NCBI GenBank assembly: GCA_030838815.1
Contig: JAUZEX010000580.1
Span: 1 to 6,503, forward strand
Source: Actinomycetota bacterium
GTDB lineage: Bacteria > Actinomycetota > Acidimicrobiia > IMCC26256 > BP-133
Length of the DNA: 6,503 bases
Reading direction: 5' to 3'
The notes beneath the pieces are model-generated. The model did no database searches. It was not told the DNA's origin and saw only the letters and a list, made by a program, of their open reading frames with translations. A program made the translations under genes and the position numbers. Shown one piece after another: positions 1 through 6,009 of this stretch. Position 1 is the first letter of the stretch. Every line of letters starts with the position of its first letter.

Positions 1-356
1 ACGCGCTCGAGGCGGTTCCGCAGCTGGAGCAGCCTATGGTCGTCGTACGTGCGCAGCAGAGAGCGCCCGGCGTCGGTGAGGCTCAGGCTGATCTCGCGTC
101 CGTTGCGCCTCGAGGGTGCCCGATCCACCCAGCCGGCCGTGATCAGCCGGTCGACGAGACGGCTCGCCGTCGAGACGGTTCCGCCCATCTCGTCGGCGAG
201 GCTGCCGAGGTTGGCCGACCCGGCGGCACCGAGCGCCGTCAGCGCCCGTAGCTGGACGGGCGAGAGTCCGCCGAGGTCGTCGGCTGAGCGGACGGAGGCG
301 TCCATCACCATGCGCGCGAGGGCGAGCAGCGCCTCGTCGGCCGTCGTTCGGATCAC
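1..356 (-). CDS. MarR-family transcriptional regulator, 3' end off the window
   Basis: This is a winged-helix DNA-binding regulator of the MarR type; 118 codons are visible and the C-terminal dimerisation helix is cut by the left edge. A helix starting LSPVQLRALTAL (residues 31-42) leads into a helix-turn-helix, with LGSLADEMGG (50-59) followed by the recognition helix TVSTASRLVDRLITAGWV (60-77). The wing is RAPSRRNGREISLSLTDAG (79-97), with the basic residues and the LTDAG ending typical of the family. I chose the GTG at 354-356 because AGGAAGG lies about 5 bases upstream; the first ATG, at 309-311, would remove the N-terminal helix used for dimerisation. The gene follows the iron permease-like gene by 27 bases on the same strand, so the two are probably cotranscribed. 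Family members usually repress their own or a neighbouring promoter and respond to small phenolic or oxidant ligands. Target and ligand are not visible here. Confidence 0.85.
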   Translation of the reverse strand, partial: MIRTTADEALLALARMVMDASVRSADDLGGLSPVQLRALTALGAAGSANLGSLADEMGGTVSTASRLVDRLITAGWVDRAPSRRNGREISLSLTDAGRSLLRTYDDHRLLQLRNRLER

Positions 357-383
357 GGGAACCTTCCTGTCAGCCGGCCCGGA

Positions 384-791
384 TCAGGCGCTCTCGCGCT
401 TCTCGAGGCCCACGGCGGAGCGCAGTTCGTCGAGGTCCTCCCGCAGCTGGGGATTGTCCTGCGCGAAGTGACCCATCACGTCCGAGAGGGCGTCGGCGAT
501 CGCGTTCAGCTTGTGCTGGACGGCGGCGTCGGCTCGGGTCTGGGTGTTCTGGAGCAGCGCCACGAGCAGGAACGTGATGATCGTCGTGGCGGTGTTGATG
601 ATCAACTGCCACGTGTCGACGTCGCGCAGGGCGAGGATGCTGGGCGCCCAGACGACGATGAGGAGCACGCAGAAGGCGAAGAAGGCGGCGCGGCCGGCCA
701 AGTCGGAGGCGAATCCAGCGAAGCGGTCGAAGAAGCCGACCCGGGTCGACACGTCCGTCGGCATCAGGACGTGACGTTTGTCCTCCCCCAT
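384..791 (-). CDS. Low-affinity iron permease family small membrane protein
   Basis: The product is a 135-residue inner-membrane protein resembling the bacterial members of the low-affinity iron permease family (PF04120 type). After a short polar N-terminus comes the FFDRFAGFASDLAGR stretch (residues 20-34), a first hydrophobic segment at about 36-54, the conserved DTWQLIINTATTIITFLLV stretch (59-77) forming a second segment, and the QNTQTRADAAVQHKLNAI signature (81-98). An acidic, probably helical cytoplasmic tail follows. Two adjacent ATG codons exist at 794 and 791. AGGAGG at 797-802 stands 2 bases from the first and 5 from the second, so I chose 791. The family name comes from fungal Fet4-like transporters; bacterial members this short, with only two helices, have no firmly shown transport function, so iron transport is a weak inference. 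The gene leads a probable operon with the MarR-type regulator downstream and is divergent from the molybdenum hydroxylase operon. Confidence 0.85.
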   Translation of the reverse strand: MGEDKRHVLMPTDVSTRVGFFDRFAGFASDLAGRAAFFAFCVLLIVVWAPSILALRDVDTWQLIINTATTIITFLLVALLQNTQTRADAAVQHKLNAIADALSDVMGHFAQDNPQLREDLDELRSAVGLEKRESA

Positions 792-824
792 CATCGCCTC
801 CTCGCGTTCCGTCCGTTCACCCTC

Positions 825-853
825 CTGCTACCCAACGGACAGATTTTTGTCAC
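825..853 (-). promoter_or_regulatory. Candidate sigma-70-like promoter for the permease/MarR unit
   Basis: Read on the minus strand, GTGACA (bases 848-853) is followed by exactly 17 bases and then TAGCAG (825-830). The first hexamer is close to the TTGACA -35 consensus. The second keeps only the leading TA of a -10 box, which is common in GC-rich actinobacteria. Transcription would start near 818, about 27 bases before the chosen ATG, with the AGGAGG ribosome site in between. The element lies in the only AT-rich patch of the intergenic region. It is a match by eye to a loose consensus. Confidence 0.3.
838..851. promoter_or_regulatory. Short inverted repeat GACA-N6-TGTC, possible operator
   Basis: GACA at 838-841 and TGTC at 848-851 are perfect inverted copies separated by GATTTT. 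The repeat overlaps the candidate -35 box of the minus-strand promoter, where a bound repressor would block transcription. The MarR-type regulator encoded by the same unit is an obvious candidate for an autoregulator. MarR operators are usually longer, with arms of 6-8 bases, and four-base arms can arise by chance, so the call rests mainly on position and on the AT-rich setting. Confidence 0.25.
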
Positions 854-924
854 TCTCCGGGAACGGTGCCCTTCAGCCGGCGGTCGGCTCCGCGCGCCCC
901 GAGGCGTGGCCAGGACTCCCCCGA

Positions 925-940
925 CCCGGTCCCGACCGGG
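925..940. repeat. Inverted repeat upstream of the molybdenum hydroxylase operon
   Basis: CCCGGT (925-930) and ACCGGG (935-940) are perfect inverted copies around a CCCG loop. The same stretch holds a direct repeat of CCCGACC at 920-926 and 931-937, spaced 11 bases apart, about one helical turn. It lies 54 bases before the GTG start of the FAD subunit gene. It could be an operator, a 5'-leader hairpin or chance in a GC-rich background; nothing else in the sequence decides between these. Confidence 0.3.
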
Positions 941-993
941 GGCGGCGCGGTACCTTCACCAGGCGTTTCATCGGGCGAGGGGGACCTGCCGAC

Positions 994-1872
994 GTGAAGA
1001 TGCCTGCCTTCTGCTACCACCGACCGACGACCGTCGAGGAGGCGGTCGGGCTACTGGCCCAGTACGGCTCCGATGCCAAGGTCCTGGCCGGGGGCCAGAG
1101 CCTCGTTCCGCTCCTGGCCCTGCGGCTGAGCCATCCCGAGCACCTGGTCGACATCGGCCGAATCGACGCCCTCTCCGCCGTCGACAACGATCCCGCCGGG
1201 TTCACGGTCGGCGCCGCCGTCCGCCACGCCGACGTCGAGCTGTCGCCCGTGACGGGCCGGGCCGCCCCCCTCGTCGCCGCCGCCATGCCCCACATCGGCC
1301 ACCGGGCCATCCGCAACCGGGGGACGGTGTGCGGGAGCCTGGCCCACGCCGACCCCGCCGCCGAGCTGCCGGCCGTGGCGCTCGCCACCGACGCCGAGCT
1401 GGTCGTCCGCTCCGCCGCCGGCGAGCGGGCCATCCCCGCCGCCGACTTCTTCCTCGGCTACCTGACCTCGGCCCTCGACGAGACGGAGCTCCTGACCGCC
1501 GTGCGCTTCCCGCCCTGGCCAACCTCGACGGGGGGATCGGTGGCCGAGGTCAGCCGCCGCCACGGCGACTACGCCCTCGTCGGCCTGGCCGCCGTCGTCG
1601 GAGTGGGCGACGGCGGGCGCATCGAACGGGCCGCGCTGTCGTTCTTCGGGGCCGGCGCCACGCCGGTCCGGGTGACCGAGGCGGAGCAGGTCCTCGTCGG
1701 GGAGCACCCCGACCCGGCCCTGTTCGCCGAAGCCGCCGACGTCGTGGCCAAGGCCATCGAACCGCCCGGCGACAACCACGCCACCGCCGCCTACCGGGCC
1801 CACGTCGCCGGAGTCCTCACCCGCCGGTGCCTGGCCGAGGCGGCCGGACGGGCGACGGGAGGTGGGGCGTGA
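994..1872 (+). CDS. Molybdenum hydroxylase FAD-binding (medium) subunit, CoxM-like
   Basis: This 292-residue flavoprotein is the medium subunit of a xanthine-oxidase/CO-dehydrogenase-type enzyme. It passes electrons from the [2Fe-2S] clusters of the small subunit through FAD to an acceptor. It begins MPAFCYHRPTTVEEAVGLLA, the usual N-terminus of the family. The FAD-binding motif AGGQS is at residues 32-36, and the second one, IRNRGTVCGSLAHADPAAEL, lies at about 106-125 (the family pattern is RNxGTxGGSLAHADPAAE). The C-terminal flavoprotein domain spans about 185-285 and includes YALVGLAAVV. Length fits the family. I chose the GTG at 994 because a GAGGGGG purine run ends about 10 bases before it; the ATG at 1000 is further from that site and would remove only two residues. 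An upstream extension of the open frame to 778 lacks family similarity. The stop overlaps the start of the next gene by four bases (GTGA). Confidence 0.93.
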   Translation: MKMPAFCYHRPTTVEEAVGLLAQYGSDAKVLAGGQSLVPLLALRLSHPEHLVDIGRIDALSAVDNDPAGFTVGAAVRHADVELSPVTGRAAPLVAAAMPHIGHRAIRNRGTVCGSLAHADPAAELPAVALATDAELVVRSAAGERAIPAADFFLGYLTSALDETELLTAVRFPPWPTSTGGSVAEVSRRHGDYALVGLAAVVGVGDGGRIERAALSFFGAGATPVRVTEAEQVLVGEHPDPALFAEAADVVAKAIEPPGDNHATAAYRAHVAGVLTRRCLAEAAGRATGGGA

Positions 1873-2390
1873 CCCCTTCTGCGTCGACCCCCGGCGCCGA
1901 CAAGCACCGGCTCTCGATGACCGTCAACGGGAACCGCATCGACCTCGTCGTGGAGAGCCGCCGGACGCTGGCCGAGATCCTCCGGGAGGACCTCGGCCTG
2001 ACCGGCACGCACCTCGCCTGCGAACACGGCGTGTGCGGCGCCTGCACCGTGGCCCTCGACGGCAAAGCGGTGCGCTCCTGCCTGATGCTGGCCCTCCAGG
2101 CCGACGGCGGCGCGGTGGAGACGGTCGAGTCGCTGTGCGACGACGACGGCACCCTCGGACCGTTGCAGCAGGCGATGGCCGACGCCCACTCCTTCCAGTG
2201 CGCCTTCTGCGCCCCGGGATTCCTCATGACCGCCCACTGCCTGCTGGGCGAGGACAGGGACACGGGTCCGACCCGGGACGAGATCCGGGAGGAGCTGTCG
2301 GGGAATTTGTGCCGCTGCACCGGTTACCAGAGCATCGTCGACGGCCTGGAGAACGCCGTCATCGCCCTGGCGGAGGCCCGCAATGCGTGA
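1869..2390 (+). CDS. Molybdenum hydroxylase [2Fe-2S] (small) subunit, CoxS-like
   Basis: This 173-residue iron-sulfur protein relays electrons from the Mo site to FAD. The N-terminal plant-ferredoxin-like domain binds the first cluster through C51-x4-C56-x2-C59-x11-C71. The C-terminal four-helix domain binds the second through C111-x2-C114 (QCAFCAPGF) and C148-x-C150 (GNLCRCTGYQSIV). All eight ligands are present. Position 112 is Ala and 115 is Ala where most relatives have QCGFCTPG, a mild change that leaves the ligands intact. The start is the GTG at 1869-1871, which overlaps the TGA of the FAD subunit gene; GGGAGG at 1857-1862 is 6 bases upstream. An N-terminal tail of about 13 residues precedes the conserved LSMTVNG strand. 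The gene overlaps the large subunit gene by 8 bases, so all three subunits are probably translationally coupled. Confidence 0.95.
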   Translation: MTPSASTPGADKHRLSMTVNGNRIDLVVESRRTLAEILREDLGLTGTHLACEHGVCGACTVALDGKAVRSCLMLALQADGGAVETVESLCDDDGTLGPLQQAMADAHSFQCAFCAPGFLMTAHCLLGEDRDTGPTRDEIREELSGNLCRCTGYQSIVDGLENAVIALAEARNA

Positions 2391-4332
2391 ATCCCTGATG
2401 GGCAAGTACGTCGGCGCCCGGGTCAACCGGGTGGAGGACAAGCGGCTCCTGGCTGGAGCGGGCCGCTACGTCGACGACGTGACGGTGCCCGGCATGCTCC
2501 ATGCCGCCTTCCTCCGCAGCTCCTACCCCCACGCCGAGATCCGCTCGATCGAGCCGGCCGCGGCCCGGGCGCTGCCCGGTGTGCATCTCGTGCTCACCGG
2601 CGAGGATCTGAAGACCCGGACCTATCCGTTCTTCGGCACGTTCAACTTTCCCCGCTTCTATCAGCCCACCTTCTGGGCGCTGGCCGTCGACCGGGTGCGC
2701 CACGTCGGCGACCCGGTCGCCATCGTGGTGGCCGACTCCCGCCGCCTGGCCGAGGACGCCTGCGAGCTGATCGAGGTCGACTACCGGCCGCTGCCCGGGA
2801 TCGCCACCGTCGAGCAGGCCCTCGACGCCGACCGGGCCGTGGTGTGGCCGAAGTCGAAGACCAACGTGCACTACAAGGCCAGCGAGCGCTGGGGCGACGT
2901 CGACGGCGCCTTCGCCGGGGCCGACCGTGTCATCGTCGACACCTTCGACCAGCACCGCCACTCCAACCAGCCGATGGAGGCCCGGGGGATCGTGGCCGAG
3001 ATCGACCCGGCGTCCGGGGAGATGACGATCCACGCCTCCACCCAGTCGGCCCACATGGTCAAGTGGTCCATCGCGCTCCTCACCGGTCGGCGCCCGCTCC
3101 GCCGGGTGGTGGGACAGATGGTCGCGCAGCGGGACCACACCAGGGCGATCTTCAAGGGCATGGCCGACTACCTGAAAGCGACGCCGGCCATGGTCGCCGC
3201 CCTCAAGGAGATGGCCCCGGCGATGCTCAGGCAGAACCTCACCAACGTCGAGCGGACCAAGGCCATGAACGGGGCCTTCGTCGGTCTGATGGGGCGGGAT
3301 CCGAAGGCGCTGCCGGCGGCGCAGGCCGGCGACGTCGGCGGTGCCTTCGGAGCCAAGACGGCCGTCCACCGGGAGGACGTCGCCGTCTGCGCCGCCGCCC
3401 TCGAGCTCGGCCGGTCGGTGAAGTGGATCGAGGACCGCAACGAGCACCTCACCGTGGGCTCCCAGGCCCGGGAGGAGAGCGTCGACCTGGCCGTCGCCGT
3501 CCGCCACGACGGCACCATCCTCGGGATGCGGGCCCGGCTCACGATCGACAGCGGCGCCTACCCCGGCTTTCCCTACGGGGGCGCCATCATCGCCGCCCGC
3601 CTCGCCCGCACCATGTTCCCCGGCCCCTACCGCGTTCCCGCCCTCGAGTTCCACACCCGGATCCTCACCTCCAACAAGGCGACCTACCTCCCGTACCGGG
3701 GGCCGTGGGAGATCGAGACCTTCGTCCGGGAGCGGATGCTCGACGTCGTCGCCCGGGAGCTCGGCCTGTCCCGGGCCGACATCCGGCGCCGCAACCTCAT
3801 CAGCGACGAGGAACTGCCGGCGGCGATGATCACCGGCCCGGCGCTCGACGTGCGGATGTCGGCCAGGCGGGTCTTCGAGACTGCGATGGAGGTCACCGGC
3901 GCTGACGACTGGGAGAAGACGAAGGCCGAGGCCTTGGCGTCGGGACGGCGGATCGGGATGGGCTTCGCCACGTACATCGAGGCCGCCCCCGGCCCGCCCG
4001 GCTACATGGACAACGTCGGCCCCGGCTTCTCGGCCATGGTCGACCGCGAGCCGATCAACGCCGTCCTCGAGGCGGACGGGACCGTCACCCTCCACACCCA
4101 GCAGGTCACCCACGGGCAGAGCCACGAGACGACGCTGGCCCAGCTGGCCGCCGACCAGCTCGGCGTGCCGATGGAGGTCGTGCGGGTCAGCTACGGGAAC
4201 ACCCGCACCGCTCCCTTCGGGCTGGTCGGCACGGCCGGGAGCCGGGCCGCCACCCTCGCCAGCGGCGCCGTACTGCTGGCCACCAAGGGCCTGCGGGACC
4301 GGATCGTCGATCTCGCCGCCGACCTCCTCTAG
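2383..4332 (+). CDS. N-terminal 649-residue product of the interrupted large subunit
   Basis: This is the part that would actually be translated if the TAG at 4330-4332 is real and terminates. It has a good ribosome site (GGAGG, 6 bases before ATG) and overlaps the small subunit gene by 8 bases. It keeps the hammerhead domain, all of the first Mo-cofactor domain and the first half of the second, ending DRIVDLAADLL. It lacks the GEGG glutamate and the last part of the cofactor pocket, so it should not be catalytic and would probably fold poorly. It might still bind the small and medium subunits through its N-terminal half; that is inference. Confidence 0.7.
   Translation: MRESLMGKYVGARVNRVEDKRLLAGAGRYVDDVTVPGMLHAAFLRSSYPHAEIRSIEPAAARALPGVHLVLTGEDLKTRTYPFFGTFNFPRFYQPTFWALAVDRVRHVGDPVAIVVADSRRLAEDACELIEVDYRPLPGIATVEQALDADRAVVWPKSKTNVHYKASERWGDVDGAFAGADRVIVDTFDQHRHSNQPMEARGIVAEIDPASGEMTIHASTQSAHMVKWSIALLTGRRPLRRVVGQMVAQRDHTRAIFKGMADYLKATPAMVAALKEMAPAMLRQNLTNVERTKAMNGAFVGLMGRDPKALPAAQAGDVGGAFGAKTAVHREDVAVCAAALELGRSVKWIEDRNEHLTVGSQAREESVDLAVAVRHDGTILGMRARLTIDSGAYPGFPYGGAIIAARLARTMFPGPYRVPALEFHTRILTSNKATYLPYRGPWEIETFVRERMLDVVARELGLSRADIRRRNLISDEELPAAMITGPALDVRMSARRVFETAMEVTGADDWEKTKAEALASGRRIGMGFATYIEAAPGPPGYMDNVGPGFSAMVDREPINAVLEADGTVTLHTQQVTHGQSHETTLAQLAADQLGVPMEVVRVSYGNTRTAPFGLVGTAGSRAATLASGAVLLATKGLRDRIVDLAADLL
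4330..4332 (+). other. In-frame TAG interrupting the large subunit gene
   Basis: The codon order is GAC CTC CTC TAG GCC GCG CCG. The frame before and after is the same, and family similarity resumes at once with AAPSVVVVEDGRI. No repeat, insertion sequence or indel surrounds it. The base after the stop is G rather than the C that favours readthrough in bacteria, and no suppressor tRNA is present in the window. Confidence 0.9.
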
Positions 4333-4350
4333 GCCGCGCCGTCCGTCGTC

Positions 4351-4980
4351 GTGGTCGAGGACGGGCGCATCCACGTGGCCGGCACCCCGTCCATCGCCGT
4401 CACCCTGGCCGACGTCGCCGATGCGGCCCGCAAGGTTGGCGGCGACATCCGGGGGGCGGCCAAGGGCGACGAGGCGATCCGGGTGTCGGAGCTCTTCGAC
4501 GGCGGCGCCGGCGGCTGGTCGGGGGCGACCCACGTCTGCTTCGTCGAGATCGACCTCGAGACCGGCCTGGTCAAGATCCCCCGCTACGTCGTCGTCGAGG
4601 ACTGCGGCGAGATCATCAACCCGGCCGTGGTCGACGGGCAGATCCGGGGCGGGGTCGCCCAGGGCATCGGCGCGGTGCTGTACGAGAAGTCGACCTACGA
4701 CGACCAGGGCCAGTTCCAGGCCGGGACGTTCATGGACTACCTGATCCCGACGGCCATGGAGATCCCCGACATCGAGATCCACCACGTCGAGACTCCGTCC
4801 GAGGTCTTCGCCAACTACCGGGGCGTCGGCGAGGGCGGGGCGATCGGCGCCCCCGCCGCCCTCTGCAACGCCATCGAGGACGCCCTCGCCGACCTCGGCG
4901 TCCGCATCACCGAACAGCACCTGCCGCCGGCCCGCATCCTGGAACTGGCCGGCGTGATCCCGACCCTGGCGCGGCGTTAG
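4351..4980 (+). CDS. C-terminal fragment of the interrupted large subunit
   Basis: This 209-residue open frame lies downstream of the amber codon and in phase with it. It holds the end of the second Mo-cofactor domain: THVCFVEIDLETGLVKIPRY, the DCGEIINPAVVDGQIRGGVA stretch (typical of DxGxxINPxxVxGQxxGG), the GTFMDYLIPTA motif and YRGVGEGGAIGAPAALCNAI with the catalytic Glu. The nearest in-frame start is the GTG at 4351, but no Shine-Dalgarno sequence precedes it; the upstream bases are pyrimidine- and GC-rich. Independent translation is therefore unlikely, and I read it as the stranded tail of the pseudogene. Confidence 0.6.
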   Translation: MVEDGRIHVAGTPSIAVTLADVADAARKVGGDIRGAAKGDEAIRVSELFDGGAGGWSGATHVCFVEIDLETGLVKIPRYVVVEDCGEIINPAVVDGQIRGGVAQGIGAVLYEKSTYDDQGQFQAGTFMDYLIPTAMEIPDIEIHHVETPSEVFANYRGVGEGGAIGAPAALCNAIEDALADLGVRITEQHLPPARILELAGVIPTLARR

Positions 4981-5047
4981 ATCAAGGCCCGGAGCGGGAA
5001 GTTCCTGGGGGACAGCCAACAGTGGCGCGACGGAGTAGGAGTTGGTC

Positions 5048-5332
5048 ATGGCCGCGAAGTTCGAGATCCTTTCGCCCAGAGCGGGCGAGTTCCGGTGGGT
5101 CCTGTCGAGTCAGGGCCGGGTGCTGGCCGAGAGCGACGCCTACACCCGCAAAGTGTCGTGCGTGAACGCCCTGGAATCCTTCCGCAAGGCGGCGCCGACG
5201 GCTGTGGTCATCGACACCACCACGGCCCGGGTCGTGAAGTCCCCGTCCCCCGACACCGTGACGGGCAAGGCCGCCCGGGTGACCGGCCGCGCCCTGGGCA
5301 AGGTCGCGGCCACGGTCAAAAAGGTCGTCTGA
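5048..5332 (+). CDS. YegP-like (DUF1508/UPF0339) small protein with a basic tail
   Basis: The product has 94 residues. Residues 4-56 match the short YegP/DUF1508 fold: KFEILSPRAGEFRWVLSSQG (4-23), then VLAESDAYTRKVSCVNALES (25-44), then FRKAAPTAVVID. This pattern of beta strands followed by a helix, with conserved GEFRW and Y-x-x-K-x-x-C-x-N residues, is characteristic. Many family members carry two tandem copies; here there is one. In place of a second copy is a tail (about 61-94) rich in Ala, Val, Lys and Arg and ending TVKKVV, probably an amphipathic basic helix. The family has no settled biochemical function. I chose ATG 5048 because AGGAG at 5037-5041 is 6 bases upstream; the in-frame TTG at 5042 lies too close to that site. 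The gene follows the hydroxylase operon by 67 bases with no terminator that I can see, and may be cotranscribed with it. It converges on the next gene with a 13-base gap. Confidence 0.8.
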   Translation: MAAKFEILSPRAGEFRWVLSSQGRVLAESDAYTRKVSCVNALESFRKAAPTAVVIDTTTARVVKSPSPDTVTGKAARVTGRALGKVAATVKKVV

Positions 5333-5345
5333 GGTTCATCCCGCC

Positions 5346-5885
5346 CTACCCCGGGCCCCGGTGCACACCGCCGTTCTCCTTCCCCAGGGGGGCGTCGGGC
5401 GATACGCGGCTGAGGCGCGCCACTTCGAGAGGGATTCCGTCCCGAATCGCCTCGGCGGCCGTCTCGAGGTCGAAGCCGGCCAGCGCCCACCACCGGGCTT
5501 GATCCGCCTGGTCCACCCCGACGATGTCGGACCAGCGTTTGGCGTCGACCGGGGAGAACCCGTGCGCCCGCCAGCCCAGGGCCTGATCCAGGCTGAAGTA
5601 GGGCGCCCACTCCCCACCCTCTTCCGGCCCGAACCGCCTGTTCATCCACAGGATGGCGGTGGCGGGGTCGGTCCATTTCCAGCGCCGGGCGTCGGAGTGA
5701 TCCACGCCGGCGGCCTCGAAGGTGGAACGAGCCCGCTCCGGGCCGAACCCGGCGTCGGCCCAGCGCCGAGCCGTGCGCGGTGCGAGCTCGAACTCCCCCG
5801 GCCCGGCGGGGGGAAAGCTCGCCCGCCAGGCATCCCGTTCAGCAGGGGTGAACTTGAGCGATTCCCAGTAGGAGTCGTAGTACAC
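5346..5885 (-). CDS. Trp-rich protein with duplicated W..GF.P..A helical motif, function unknown
   Basis: The product is a 179-residue soluble protein with 11 tryptophans and no signal peptide or membrane segment. Two 31-residue blocks, 39-69 and 102-132, align without gaps and share about 12 identical positions. Both follow the pattern A..W...GF.P..A.......GVD..D..RW. A third, weaker half-unit is WALAGFDLETAAEAI (133-147). The spacing suggests short helical hairpins joined by GF-x-P or GVD turns, a repeat style found in uncharacterised actinobacterial proteins. Such modules may bind peptides or other proteins, but that is inference. The start is a GTG at 5883-5885 with GGAGGAGG about 4 bases upstream, which is strong and decides the start. 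The final 20 residues look disordered. It shares a divergent region (5886-6009) with the small Cys-rich gene and converges with the YegP-like gene. Confidence 0.78.
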   Translation of the reverse strand: MYYDSYWESLKFTPAERDAWRASFPPAGPGEFELAPRTARRWADAGFGPERARSTFEAAGVDHSDARRWKWTDPATAILWMNRRFGPEEGGEWAPYFSLDQALGWRAHGFSPVDAKRWSDIVGVDQADQARWWALAGFDLETAAEAIRDGIPLEVARLSRVSPDAPLGKENGGVHRGPG

Positions 5886-6009
5886 CGGCCCTCCTCCATT
5901 CAGCCGGACCGCCGCCGCCAGCGTAGGCCCGCCTCAGAGCTACCCCGAGCGGGCTCCGTCGATCCGCGGGTCCACCACGGGGGCGGTCGGGGCGGGCAGG
6001 ATGCAGGAC

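Larger units (their letters stand above)
2383..4980 (+). pseudogene. Molybdenum hydroxylase Mo-cofactor (large) subunit, CoxL/xanthine dehydrogenase family, broken by an in-frame amber stop
   Basis: Read through the stop, this is an 865-residue catalytic subunit that would bind the molybdopterin-cytosine-dinucleotide cofactor and hydroxylate or oxidise a small substrate. Domains in order: alpha/beta hammerhead (about 18-130), first Mo-cofactor domain (about 150-400) with NQPMEARG at 195-202 and GGAFGAK at 319-325, the active-site loop PYRGPWE at 437-443, and the second Mo-cofactor domain with HGQSHETT at 577-584, GTAGSR at 616-621 and GVGEGG around E817. E817 matches the catalytic glutamate of the family. 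Codon 650 is TAG, in LL*AAP, where relatives usually read LLEAAP, so GAG to TAG is the simplest change. Sequence on both sides shows no frameshift or decay, which suggests a very recent mutation, strain variation or a sequence error. The start ATG has GGAGG at 2372-2376. The usual length is about 770-810; the excess is mainly an insert at about residues 230-313. The active-site loop fits neither form I nor form II CO dehydrogenase, so the substrate is unknown. Confidence 0.85.

Noticed and set aside
860..885. GGAAC followed 16 bases later by CGGTC, resembling an ECF-sigma promoter
   Set aside because: The -10 half is a poor match to CGTC or GTT forms, the spacing is loose and it lies more than 100 bases from the start. 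I do not call it a promoter.
778..993. N-terminal extension of the FAD subunit frame
   Set aside because: The added 72 residues have no family similarity and cover the promoter region. The normal N-terminus begins at 994 or 1000.
468..1868. Open frame upstream of and in phase with the Fe-S subunit, which would give a 640-residue fusion
   Set aside because: The upstream part is an Arg/Pro/Gly-rich shadow of the permease and FAD genes. The GTG at 1869 has a well-placed GGGAGG and gives the normal small-subunit length.
2359..5049. An 896-codon open frame on the minus strand opposite the whole large subunit gene
   Set aside because: Long antisense frames are expected opposite GC-rich genes. The translation is dominated by Gly, Asp, Val, His and Arg with no family motifs, while the plus strand shows a clear, motif-complete enzyme.
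5333..5360. GC-rich run CCCCGGGCCCCGG near the convergent gene ends, looked at as a terminator
   Set aside because: It is not a clean inverted repeat, has no T tract on either strand and lies within the last codons of the minus-strand gene.
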